A program made the position numbers and the translations under genes. Under the pieces are notes generated by a model, which worked only from the letters and a program-made list of their open reading frames with translations, ran no database searches and was not told the DNA's origin. 64,000 nucleotides of DNA. Origin: Siphonodentalium dalli (lineage: Eukaryota > Mollusca > Scaphopoda > Gadilida > Siphonodentaliidae). This document shows positions 45,401-56,092 of the stretch, piece after piece (the stretch's first letter is position 1; each line of letters opens with the position of its first letter). The DNA lies in the NCBI GenBank assembly GCA_032622095.1, contig CP136065.1:36428732-36492731 (forward strand), read 5' to 3'.

Positions 45401-48400
45401 TATATAGTTTCGAGTGGATTCATTTGGTATGAACATTGTGTCTATTTTGAAAACTAGAAAGAGTTGGTTTTGAAAGAAAATGTGCAAAATTGCACAAAAG
45501 GTGTCTTGTCCAAGAAACAAGTTCAATTATTGTAAAAGTTAGGTGATACACGTGTCAACTAGTTCGAAAATATTGCTTTGTTTATGAATTTTATATGTTC
45601 ATGGATATAATGCTCAATCAAGCAATTTCGTTGCCACCCGGACATAAGAACGATCAGTAAATTATAAGTCGAAAAGCGAAACTCCACATAAAATGATCGG
45701 ACGGGAAACAAAACGAACTTGGCCTGCAGTTCACGTTCCTAATCAACATACCCGTTTTGAAAACAGTTAAGATATCTTTAACTGAATTATCATCCCATCG
45801 CTAAAATAACCTTAACATTCAAAGTCGAAAATGCGAATAACTCCGTCAGAAATGGTTGGACCGAACCCATATCGATCTTGACCTGTATTGTCATGCAGAT
45901 AGCCCATACAGAGTCCACATTTTGCAGTGATCAGACAACTATATATATATAACGTATTGGGGTCTGTGATATCGCTCTAAATTAGTTTGGGTCTTGTCTT
46001 TCAAACATGAAGCAAGTGGTTTTGATGGGAGAAACGTGCTCGGGAGAAGTTGGTTGTTTATTTAACTCAACGCCACAATTAAGTGGCAAATACAGAGTAC
46101 TAATTAACATATATACATATTATTTACACCGTTGTCTGGCTTGCCATTTTCATATTGCAGAAGTGTTTATTTGTACTATCATCATCATCATCATCATCAT
46201 CACCATCATCATCATCATCGTCATGATCATCGTCGTCATCGTCGTCATCGTCGAAATCATGATCAGCATCGCCACCACCAACCATCATCATAATCATCAT
46301 CGCAATCATCAATACCAACATCGTCCTAATCATCGTCTTCAACATCGTCATCATCATCATCATCATCATCACAATCATCATTATCATCGTCGTCGTCGTC
46401 ATCATCATCATCGTCATGTTCATCGTCGTCGTCACCGTCGTCGTCATCGTTATCACCATCAACATGATCATAATATTCATCATCGTCACCATCATCATCA
46501 TCATCATCACCATCATCATCGTCGTGATCACCGCCATCAACATCATCGCCATAATAATCATCATCGCCATCATAGTCATTATGGTACCATGGATAGGAGG
46601 ATATGCTAAGTGACTGACACTTGCCTTTTCATCCTCTTTATCATCTATTATATATTTTGGAACTGCTTTCTGTATGTCTGTGTGTTATAGACTCGAAAAC
46701 TGCTCGACCGATCCGACTCCAATTTGGTATGCAGGCCTACTTTGATCATGGAACAATATGGGCTTGTCCAGTTTCACGTGGGACCCTGTCCTAGACCTTG
46801 ACCTCGACCACGCTCATATTCGCTCATATGGGCATGTTTCTGGACCGATCGAACAATAGTTTGTTCAGATGCTGTATAATGTGCCCAGACGGAGGCGATC
46901 ACATAGAAATCCATAAAAAGCCTGAACGAAGTCTGGCACATCAGCTAGTAAATATATATATATATATAAATGATATTTATGATCAAATACAAAATATGTT
47001 TTAACCACGGAACAAACATCGCCTATAATTTGCATGTCATTTACTACAAGTTAAACAATACATTAGCATTATTGTGTGGGAATGTTTACATCGGAATTCA
47101 TTATGTTGCCGGTATTGTGGTGGTTCAGGAATGATTTTTTACGGTTCCTTCTGATTACAAATAAAAACGCTCAGAACAAAATCATGGACAATTACAGATA
47201 TCGTGAAATTGAATGCATTAAACTTTTCTGAACGAACATAGGCTGCAGAAGTGCCTTTTTACCGAATCCAATTAACTCGGAAATACCGAGTTAGCGTGTA
47301 ATTATCAGCACTTACTGTGTAATCACTGACAATGAAGCCATGTATAAACGTAATTCTTTTCTGTTTGGTGGCACATCGAGTGTCAAACACATTCTAAAGA
47401 CGAACACTGGGTGCAACTTGCTATTCTCCTGTAAAGTAGCTGAGAACATATCCCGATAGGTGTTGATAATTTGGAGCAGTAGCCTCTTAATCACAAATTG
47501 TGTATGTTACGGTTCTGATTCAAGCCAATTACTGTTGTTACTGTTCTATATATGAGATTTATTCGAACGAGTTCTGCAGAATATTGTTTGGGCATCAAAC
47601 GTTTAAACCCGATATTGACTGTAGTGTGTGTTATATGCATAATCCAACAGGTATATTAATGCATAACGTTATAGTTATCTAGTATAATCAGATATTAAGT
47701 GATATTAGCTTTTTTTCGAAAGTCCCGTTGGGTATAGGAACATAGTCATGCCCGCTCATATAATTAGCCAATGAAATTAGACCTATCCTGTTATGAGATT
47801 ATGTTCATTGTAATTGATACAGGTTCCTTGTTGAAAGTTCCAGGTAGGACATACATTGGTTCGATGTTAGCTCCATCCAAAATATTATCAAGTGAAAGAA
47901 TAACGGGCTCGTATATGCTTAGCTGCATATTAAATTAATTATTAATAGATGCTGCATTAATAACTCAACTACACAATTAAACCCAAAATGGAGTTGAAAA
48001 GAACTTATTTTCAGACTATATACACGAACTGACATTTCAAGTGAACGCTGAATTGACTTGCATTATCGTTCATATTACTGCTTCCAGATACAATGACAAA
48101 TAGTGGGCAAGACACCCTAAACATACACCGACACACTAAGGCCGACCCACCAAGGCCGCTGTCCAAAGGGGTCCTGCATGTCACGGGGCCGATAAATGAC
48201 ATGGGTCGCTTATTTGAATCCCTCTGTACAGCGGCCTTTTGGATCGGGGTGAGGTGAGGTGGACAACCATACACCACCCTTTGTTTTACCTAAATCACCA
48301 CAGAGCCGAGAACTGGCACGAATCCTCTATTTGAATCCATCTGGAAGGCGGCCATATTGGATCGGAGTGGGTTTTTTTTCGAAAGAGTCTTGGGGACCAT

Positions 48401-50741
48401 GCACTTCATTTGAGTTAAATAGTACAGTTTTCGAATAAGGAATAAGCAATAGAAGTCACATCCGTCGTAATGGTTGAGTAAAATCTGAAAACGGCGGCCA
48501 TTTCGAAAATGTGCCGGCCATTTTGAATATGTCGACCGTTGTGATTGATTTGTTGAGAGAACCGTAACCGAAATATTTTATTGTTAATGGGAATGAACTG
48601 TAAAAATTCATTCCTGAACCATCACAACCGGGCAATAGAATGACGTCCGATGTAACAGTCCCACACAGTGGTTAGCATAATACAATTTAAAACACTGTTT
48701 TAATATTAATAATGTTTTTAATTATTGAGCCACTATGAAAGACACCTCTTCAATCGACACGGCGTGGTGCTATTTGGACTGGCTCCAAGCTACCGAACCA
48801 TATGCTGGAGCACAATATTATTACGTTCATTAGTTTAGTTAAATCTATTTTGAAAACATACAGGTAAATGTGTACCGTTTGTCCACATCCCATGCGGTAC
48901 ACGTACAACACGTGGATAGTGCAAATTTGTTGTGCCGCTGGATTTAGGTCCAATCAACGAGTTATCTGTTTACGTTTAGATGATCATTACGCCCTCCATG
49001 GTGTATTATCCGAGGCTCATCTGGCCGTATTCATTGGGGTGATGGAGCAGATATGATTCAAATTGTACTCGCCATATTGCGAGATTAGGCATTTTGCAGG
49101 ATGTATATATTCGCTGATGTGTCTTTTATATATATATAACCACGTTAATTGCTTTCGATATTTAGGTGTGAATAGTGGCTGGGCCACTCTTGAAGATTTT
49201 ATTGCGGGAGCACAATGCGTAATATAACAGCTAATGTTGATGAAGCATGTCTCAGTTTGAATGTGCACTAGATGTCGTATTGCGAAGAATCGGAGATGTA
49301 TGTAATGTATGTAACCCTTTACCCAACAGAACGGCCCTGTGCCAATGCATTCTCTTATATATGCGAGTCGACCATAGGTCGCCTCGCATATATAAGAGAA
49401 TGCATTGGCTTAACACATTTTAAAAATGATAAAAATTGTCAAAGAATGTAGAAAAATATTATAAAAATTGTTTAAATATGTAAGAAAAAATTATAAAATT
49501 GTTAAAGAATGTTAGAAAAAATTGTAAAAATTGTTAAAAAAAAGTGTTTTTTTATGCCAATGCATTCTATTATATATGCGAGGCGACATATGGTCGACTC
49601 GCATATATAAGAGAATGCATTGGCACAGGGCATAACTGTAGCCATCACAATGTGGTCAATGAACCGGTTCCAATGATATCCATATTTCTATGATGTTATT
49701 GAGACAGACCGAAGATATTTTAGGCTGTTGAAGCTTTATTTGGGCGTTTTTTGCCGTTTTTGTTGGGTAAAGGTTTAATCCGGTTAGTAGATTTCTGGAC
49801 GGCATTTAGAGGATTTCTGGTTGGGTGAATGAGAAACCTGCAGCAACAAGCCGTATAGTCGTTGTAATAATTTGAAGAATTAGTTGTTTCAACGGAATTC
49901 TGAGGTGGTGCACTCATGAAACCAATATAGTTTACAGTATATGTATGCTTATATAATAATACGACCTGGAGGGCGTTACCATTTCTGATTATGCATGGTT
50001 CTCCTGTTCTCATCTGTTACAAACAAACATTTTTGTGGCGGCGGATGGAAACAGTGGTATCAAAGATTTGTCTCCGAGTCGTTTTGCATAAACGCGCATG
50101 TCTCACTTCGTGTTTTATAGAGAGCAGTTTGCCACAACAGCCAAATTGTCAGCGCGTGAACATACCCTTACATATCATATTATGTTTCAGTACAACAGGT
50201 CAGGATTTCCCAGGGTTGCATAGCAACATAGTAAGGCTAGTGAACCCGGATGGAGACTTGGCGTACTCTTGGCCGTCAGTGTTAGAGAGCTTCTGCAAAC
50301 TCGACGTTCAATATTTCCCATTCGATACACAGATATGTGAGTCAGTGTTCGGCTCCTGGGCCTACAACGGAGGTTCACTAGACTTCTACCCAAACAGTAC
50401 GGCGAATGTAGAGGTGAATAGTGAATTTTTTAAGAACAACTCAGCATGGGAACTTGTTAAATACGACGCAGAGAGACACTCTTTGATGTATCCGTGTTGT
50501 CCGGATCCGTTCGTCGACGTCACGTATTATCTACATCTTCGTCGGAAGCCGCTTCAGTTTGTGATGACGTTAATTATACCATGTATTTTGATCAGCGCCA
50601 TCACATTGCTCGGCTTTTTATTACGGGTTGAGTCAGGGGAGAAGATATCTCTGCAGGTGACAGTGATGCTCTCTCTCACAGTGTTCCTGATGCTGATAAC
50701 TGAAAAGCTCCCACCTTCATCCGACGCAATACCGCTTCTAG
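39282..50741 (+). CDS. nAChR alpha-type Cys-loop channel, copy 2 (exons 2-5 only)
   Basis: Exons 39282-39442, 44243-44287, 45047-45153 and 50191-50741, with the same lengths and phases as copy 1, all open. The ligand-binding domain, Cys-loop, CC pair, M1 and M2 are intact. Not found: the signal-peptide exon upstream and the M3 and M4 exons downstream. Copy 1 homology in intron 5 continues to about 62.23 kb and then stops shortly before the expected M3 exon. Either the remaining exons lie beyond 64 kb after an insertion, or this copy is a truncated pseudogene or encodes a shortened subunit. The lack of stops across 864 coding nt argues against long-standing neutrality. Confidence 0.85.
40285..40545. 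repeat. GGTAC short-palindrome cluster
   Basis: About a dozen GGTAC/GTACC half-sites, including TTGGTACTC-AG-GAGTACCAA (arms of 9) and AGGTAC-TCTGTG-GTACCT. Recurrent GTACCTGTCCA and TACTCTGGC-TACCTG give an irregular 25-35-bp spacing. Confidence 0.75.
40791..41315. repeat. TTTGCGAT-ATCGCAAA hairpin arrays
   Basis: Two clusters (40791-40965 and 41207-41315) of about 22-23-bp units, each a small inverted repeat: TTTGCGAT-AA-ATCGCAAA, TTTGTGAT-CA-ATCACAAA, TTTGCGAT-CT-ATCGCAAA and decayed forms. In the second form both arms changed together (C to T and G to A), keeping the pairing. Confidence 0.85.
42758..43560. repeat. Dispersed repeat, member 2
   Basis: Similar to 30241-30950, with a roughly 90-bp extra piece near 42930-42980 and another around 43270-43330. 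Same strand. Not part of the nAChR duplication, because the partner lies in the intergenic interval. Confidence 0.7.
44243..44287 (+). CDS. nAChR copy 2, exon 3 (45 nt)
   Basis: Acceptor TTTCCAG, donor ATG|GTAAGA, 15 codons [15 protein letters not shown], phase 0 on both sides. One residue differs from copy 1. Confidence 0.9.
44288..45046. other. Copy 2 intron 3
   Basis: 759 nt, against 5,432 nt in copy 1; the difference is the 4.65-kb block 1956-6610. The rest aligns with 1671-1955 and 6611-7102. No gene. Confidence 0.75.
45047..45153 (+). CDS. nAChR copy 2, exon 4 (107 nt)
   Basis: Acceptor ATTGTAG, donor GACAG|GTGAGA, phase 2 out. [13 protein letters not shown] sequon, loop A WVPDITLYD. 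Three residues differ from copy 1, including Pro for His in the LALPSSELW stretch. Confidence 0.92.
46177..46585. repeat. ATC trinucleotide microsatellite
   Basis: About 400 bp of imperfect (ATC)n with GTC and ACC variants. The long His-rich, Ile-rich and Met/Asp-rich frames on both strands are artefacts of the triplet. Confidence 0.95.
46675..46965. repeat. Dispersed repeat ending in (TA)n
   Basis: Begins TAGACTCGAAAACTGCTCGACCGATC and ends GGCACATCAGCTAGTAAATA followed by TATATATATATA. This arrangement, with a simple-repeat tail, resembles a short non-LTR-derived element, but I cannot name the family. Present only in copy 2. Confidence 0.45.
48130..48380. repeat. 131-bp satellite, block C (copy 2, Polinton-free)
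   Basis: Units near 48205 and 48322. At 48198-48203 the hexamer GACATG sits in uninterrupted satellite where copy 1 has GGCATG, Polinton, GGCGTG. Confidence 0.85.
49315..49774. mobile_element. TTAA-type MITE carrying fold-back DNA
   Basis: 460 bp. Left end CCCTTTACCCAACAG-AACGGC, right end mirror of ACCTTTACCCAACAAAAACGGC; outer flanks GTAA (left) and TTAA (right). Absent from copy 1, which has GGATGTATTGTATCCGATTAG here. End sequences beginning CCYTTT after TTAA suggest a piggyBac-like non-autonomous element. It encloses the double-hairpin element at 49334-49631. Confidence 0.65.
49334..49631. mobile_element. Double-hairpin MITE, member 2
   Basis: Starts GCCCTGTGCCAATGCATTCT and ends with its mirror. 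Each end is itself a near-perfect 70-bp hairpin (49341-49411 and 49556-49625) with arms GCCAATGCATTCTCTTATAT-ATGCGAG and a GACC-ATA-GGTC tip; the second hairpin is the inverse of the first. The 145-bp spacer is AT-rich with AAAAATTGT-AAA repeats. A decayed relative is at 32786-32930. Confidence 0.8.
50191..50741 (+). CDS. nAChR copy 2, exon 5: Cys-loop, loops B and C, M1, M2
   Basis: Acceptor TATGTTTCAG, donor CTAG|GTAGGT, 551 nt, same phases as copy 1. [15 protein letters not shown] Cys-loop, GSWAYNG loop [16 protein letters not shown] loop C, M1 and M2 with GEK. By eye 22 of 183 residues differ from copy 1; 20 lie in the extracellular part. Copy 2 has extra sequons (NST after FYP, NNS near SAWE) not present in copy 1. 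Confidence 0.94.
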
Positions 50742-51254
50742 GTAGGTACCGGCCCCGGTTCGGGAGGTCATACGCCCATTATTTAATGAGGATTTCTATT
50801 CTAAATATTCAGAAGAAAAGTTACAAGAGTTCAGGATGTTACTTGGTATTGGAATTAATAGATACATGTATTTATGAGGTGGTCGCATTGGAATAGCTAC
50901 ATTGTGTATATTGTTACTAATGATATGGTTGATGTAGTTACCGAATCACCAAAGTTTTTCAGTAGGCAGAGCTATCGGGCATAATTAATATATTATAGCA
51001 ACGAGTACTAAATTAGCATTAATTTGCAGATAAAGTAAAATATTGAGCGTAGCATAAAATAATCTTCCCAATTGTTGGTGAGGGATCTATTCTCATACTA
51101 CTTCCACATTGGTATCCCGGTTTCCTCAATGACAATGCTACACAGGTTGCGAATAGCATGCTTACAGTGGTGTGGAACGTCCTGCTGGTACGTAATAGAT
51201 GCGGATACCGAAGTAGCTATGCTCATAACTTGTCTATCCAAATCAGCAGCAGGC

Positions 51255-52085
51255 AACGTTAGTATTATATTAATTATATGCAGCGACGCAACCGTATTAT
51301 TATATGAGTTATATGCAGCGATGCAACGTTATTATTATATTAATTATATGCAGCGATGCAACGTTATTAGTATATTAATTATATGCAGCGACGCAACGTT
51401 ATTATTATATTAATTATATGCAGCTATGCAACGTTATTATTATATTAATTACATGCAGCGACACAACGTTATTAGTATATTAATTATATGCAGCGACGCA
51501 ACGTTATTATTATATTAATTATATGCAGCGGCGCACCGTTATTATTATATTAATTATATGCAGCGACGCAATGTTATTATTATATTAATTATATGCAGCG
51601 ACGCAACGTTATTATTATATTAATTATATGCAGCGACGCAACGTTATTATTATATTAATTATATGCAGCGACGCAACGTTATTATTGTATTAATTATATG
51701 CAGCGACGCAACGTTATTATTATATTAATTATATGCAGCGACGCAACGTTATTATTATATTAATTATATGCAGCGACGTTATTATTATTTTAATTATATG
51801 CAGCGACGAAAACGTTATTATTATATTAATTATATGCAGCGACGCAACTTTATTATTATATTAATTATATGCAGCGACGCAACGTTATTATTATATTAAT
51901 TATATGCAGCGACGCAACGTTATTATTATATAAATTATAGGCAGCGACGTAACGTTATTATTATGTTAAGTATATTCAGCGACGCCACGTTATCATACTA
52001 ATTATGTGCAGCGACGAAACGTTATTTCTTATATTTATTATATGCAGCGACGCAACGTTATTATTATATTAATTATATGCATAGG
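51255..52085. repeat. 35-bp intronic satellite, copy 2
   Basis: About 24 units, period 35 bp, more homogeneous than the copy 1 array (17320-17950) and rich in the CAGCGACGCAACG version, suggesting recent homogenisation or expansion. Confidence 0.95.
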
Positions 52086-52422
52086 ATCTTGTTGGGGAAT
52101 CATTGCCATTTGTTTATATGCGACAATGTCGTCTCTTGTACATAATAAGATTTATTTTAATAATATCTGAGAAACTACAGCGATAGGAAATAATTGTTTC
52201 TTAAATTGGCCTATCAAAAGAGCCATGTATCTCGTAAAATATAAACTAACAAATGGAAAAATATAAATCTAAGTGTCAAATAATATTGGCCGTGTACGAA
52301 AATGAATTGGTTAGTGAAATTGGAGTGAATTGGTAATGTGTTTCAAATAGATTGGCTGTGTGCGGAAGTAATTGTTTAGTGAAATTGGACCGATATTAGA
52401 ATTACAAATTGAACACGAGAAT

Positions 52423-52474
<52 letters not shown>

Positions 52475-52818
52475 TGAATCAGTCAGATGATTAACATACA
52501 TAATGAATGGTTGTACAAAATACAAAATATAGATATATAATATTCATCTGGTACATACATTCAGGCATACACTCATTCACTCGCTCACGCTTGCACTCTT
52601 ACTTACATCAACGGGCATTCTGTGGCTCTAAACAGGCGATCGGGCAATGAGTTGGAGTTTTAATTCACGTTAAAACATGTTATTTTTATTTTTGTTTCGG
52701 TTTAGCACGACACTCACTGAAGGGTGACTATAATTTCTATAATTATAATTGAAGAGAGTAAGAGGTAGAACGGAAACATAATTCTTAAAGGAAAAACCGC
52801 GAGTCTGATGAGTATATA

Positions 52819-54489
52819 TCAAGCAATCTTTGCTTCATTTTTATTTATAGCGCTTTCTATCTGAAACCAGTTTTTCTCAAATTCTGCAATTTTCATATTA
52901 CAACGAGCATTGAATTTGTCACATCTATACCTGTATTTGAGGGTTGTTATAAAAGATTTGACGGATAGCATGTCTGGGTTGAATTTAGTTCGATATATGT
53001 ATTGTTTGACAAGCAGCCAAAACAAATTGGTGGTATAATTTCCTGCTGTTGGTGGAGAACCAAGAATAATTATCTTTTTCGAATATTTGAGATTAAGGTT
53101 ATTTTTGGTTGACCAATCGTTAAGCTCACCTAGGAATTGTTGTACGCATGCGCAGTCCCAGAATATATGTGAGATGTTCTCATTATTAATTCTGCATCGA
53201 TTGCACTGGTCATCAGATCTTACTTTTATTATTTTAAGAAATCTATTTGTTGATAATATCCTAGAATTAATCCTGAACTGTAACCACTGAAGCTTTGCAT
53301 CAGGCGTCGTGGAGAAAGGTAGGCGGTTGAAAATTGTCCAGTCCATTTCTGGCACCCCAATTTCAATTGTCCATTTGCTTTGGGGTTTAGGGGAAAATTT
53401 CATAGCATTCAAAATTTTATAGAAGTCTTGCCCACCCTTTGAATTTCGCAAAAGTGGAACCATATTGCTGGGTTGTATGGGATTAGTACAACGAGTTAAA
53501 GTTTTCTTATATTTTTTGGCTAATGAATTAATTTGTCTGCAAATTGCGTTCAAGGTGATGAAGTCAGTGGATACATTAAAAGAAGCGTAAAGACTTTCGG
53601 GTGTGTGGAATTTACCATTTGTATGTATCAAGTCATTGATAAAAAATATGCCATGTCTTCTCCATGTAGCGAAGTTGATAATTTTGTCGTGCAGCTTTAT
53701 GTTTGGATTTTTCCATAAGACCCATGTACATATATTTCCGTTTGACTCATTCTTCTCACTGAAATAGCTCCATGCTGTGAGTACATCACGCCAGAATGGA
53801 TTTAATATATTTTTGGAATAGTTTCGCAAGTACATGATGTCATAAAAAAGAAATAGTGAGTCATTGGCAACAGGGAGATCAGTTAAAGGGATCCATTTCG
53901 AGTTCATTGACATAAGACGTCTAACCCAAGTTATTTTCATTGACATTATAAAGTTTCTGATATCTACCATTTTCAAGCCGCCATTTTGATAGTCTTGGCA
54001 AATGAGCTTTCTTTTTATTCTGTCCCTATTCGAGTTCCAAACATATTTGTAAAGAAGTGATTCGAGCTGTTTAATAAATGCGTTTCCAGGATCTGGTAGT
54101 GCTATGAATAGGTGCGTAAGTTTAGGTAGTATAAGAGATTTGATCACTGTTATTCTTCCGATTGGTGTTAATAGTCTATGTTTCCATGTTTCGATCATAC
54201 GGTTTATGTCCACTAATTTTTTATCATAGTTGTGACTCATCTTGCCTAGGTCTGTATTGAACTGAATACCCAATAAATCGAAGGTAGGAGAAAAGTTTAG
54301 ATTTAGATCGGGACAAATACAATCTTTCCGATATGTATGTGATCCTATCCACGACGCCTGACATTTGCTAGGGTTGATCCGTAAGCCAGATATGTCTGCA
54401 AAGAAGTCTAGTATTTTATAAGCTTCTCGTAAACTATTTTCACTACCATCTAAGATGAATGTCGTGTCGTCTGCGTACTGTGTTATTTT
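52819..54489 (-). pseudogene. LINE ORF2, second RT part and C-terminus
   Basis: In the shifted frame, the second catalytic motif YADD is at 54466-54477, preceded by an in-frame TAG at 54490-54492. Downstream runs LLGIQF, the thumb and maturase-like region, then the zf-RVT-type block CNRCRI-x(n)-ISHIFWDC at about 53160-53225, and stop at 52819. Two lesions (shift and TAG) mean this copy cannot make a full protein. The 346 bp between the stop and the poly(A) tract form the 3' UTR. Confidence 0.9.
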
Positions 54490-56092
54490 CTATTCCTGAT
54501 TGCCGAGGGTTATTCCTGCCATATTTCCATTTTGCTTCACCAAGAGAGATAAAATTTCTGCGCATATCAAAAAATATACGGTGAGACGGGGTCACCTTGT
54601 CGACAGCCTCGAGAAAGACTGAAGCTCCTCGAGATGTGGCCATTTATCAGAATTGAGGAATTAATATTGTTGCAAAAAATTGTAATCCATCTCTTTAGTG
54701 ATTCACCAAAATTGAACATATCTAAACATTTCATGATGAATTTCCATGATACGGAATCAAATGCTTTTTCAAAATCTACTAAAAGTAAAAGACCCGGTTT
54801 GTTTTGCAATTTACTTCTGAATATAATATCATAAACCAATCTAGTGTTATCGCCTATGTATCGGCCTTTGAGAAATCCGCTTTGGTCTTCGCTAATTATG
54901 TGAGGTAGAACGCGTTTAAGTCGCTCTGCTATACATGACGATGCTAGTTTGTATGAGACATTCAGTAAGGTGATCGGCCTCCAGTTTTTGAGAAGATGTC
55001 GTTTCTTGTCTTTTTTTGGGATAATTGTTATCAGGCCTTGTTTTTGTGTAATGGAAAGCTCACCATCAACGAGGGATTCATACAGCGATTCACACAGGAG
55101 TTGACCCAGGTCAGACCAGAAAAATTTCCAGAACTCATAAGGATAGCCATCTAAGCCGGAAGATTTTTCGTTTTTTGATTTTTTTAGTGCCATCGTTAGT
55201 TCACCTAGAGTTATGGGGCCTTCTATACTTTGGGCTGCCTCGGGCGATAGGCTTGAATATTCACCTTGATCCAATATTGATTTGTAATCAAAGTCTATTG
55301 TTTTTTTTGACGAGTACAAGGTTTGGTAGAATTTTCGTGTTTCATTTAAAATTTCATTTTGGTTTGTTAACTTTTTTCCGTTTGAATCCTCCAAGAGTGC
55401 CAGGGTTTTTGATATATAGTTTCGTTTTTCTAAATTCAGGAAGTATTTTGTTGGTTTTTCTCCATGCTCAATCCACTTTGCTTTCGATCTCAACATTGCC
55501 CCTTGGGTAGCTTCTTTTCTCATTTCATGGAGTTCAGTGTCAATGTTTTGAATTTGTTCCATTATATTGGCCTTCTTATTTAAATCAACTGAACATTTGT
55601 CAATGGAAATTTCGAGTTCATTTTTAATTTTTAATAATGAGCCTTCTTTTTCTTTTCGCTCACGTTTGCGTTTAGCTGAATACGCCATTGTTTGACCTCT
55701 GATATCGAGTAGAATTGCGTCAAGAAGAAGTTTTTTGCCAATTTCGCATCTGCTTGAGGTGTAATCCGCTTCAACGCGTCGGATATATTTGTATCTACAT
55801 TTGTTTGATTCTATGATAGATTTAACCAAATCCATATATTTTTCTTCGTGTAAGAGAGAAGTATTGAATTTCCAGAAACCCTGGCCTCTATTGATATTAT
55901 TCAGCGATAAAGATAGAGTAATAATAGAGTGATCTGATCTATAACCTGGTAATATATCTGGGCCCGCTCCTGTAATACTAATTAGGTCATTTGATATCAG
56001 GAAATAATCAAGTCTTGCCATTTTAATTGGAGATTTCCTCCTCCAAGTGTATCGCTTCTCATTTTCATTATTAAGCCTCCATGCATCTACAA
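54490..56092 (-). pseudogene. LINE ORF2, endonuclease end and first RT part
   Basis: Reads from the C-terminal end of the APE-type endonuclease (YTWRR, RLDYFLIS, SDHSIITLS) through a Lys/Glu-rich linker to the reverse transcriptase fingers and palm: GLDGYPYEFWK, IPKKDK, NWRPITLLN, SGFLKGRYIGDN, VDFEKAFDSVSW (first catalytic Asp) and RGCRQGDPVSPY. The frame ends at a TGA at 54567 just after SPYIF, caused by a one-base shift. Confidence 0.92.

Larger units (their letters stand above)
45154..50190. other. Copy 2 intron 4
   Basis: Aligns with copy 1 intron 4 minus the Polinton. Copy 2-specific parts are about 45755-46960 (microsatellite and a dispersed repeat) and the TTAA insertion 49315-49774. 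No gene. Confidence 0.7.
52425..56092 (-). mobile_element. LINE (non-LTR retrotransposon), 5'-truncated, reverse strand
   Basis: 3,668 bp. A run of 48 T (52425-52472) is the poly(A) tail of the minus-strand element. Both sides carry ACGAGAATAA (52415-52424 and 56093-56102), a 10-bp target duplication. Copy 1 has the unoccupied site CACGAGAATAATTTAATTGTC at about 18239. The element starts inside the endonuclease domain, so it is truncated at the 5' end as usual for target-primed insertion. Belongs to the L1/Tx1-like group by its RT motifs and C-terminal zf-RVT-type region; the clade assignment is inference. Confidence 0.95.

Noticed and set aside
46007-46613. Long His-rich and Met/Asp-rich open frames on both strands
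   Set aside because: They are translations of an imperfect ATC trinucleotide microsatellite; no non-repetitive domain.
49991-50190. 5' extension making copy 2 exon 5 a 301-codon single-exon protein
   Set aside because: The extension is intron sequence: a good acceptor TTTCAG sits at 50190, phase 2 joins exon 4, and the extension has no similarity to the receptor family.
51072-51413. 113-codon frame with repeated YYYINYMQR-like blocks
   Set aside because: Translation of the 35-bp intronic satellite.
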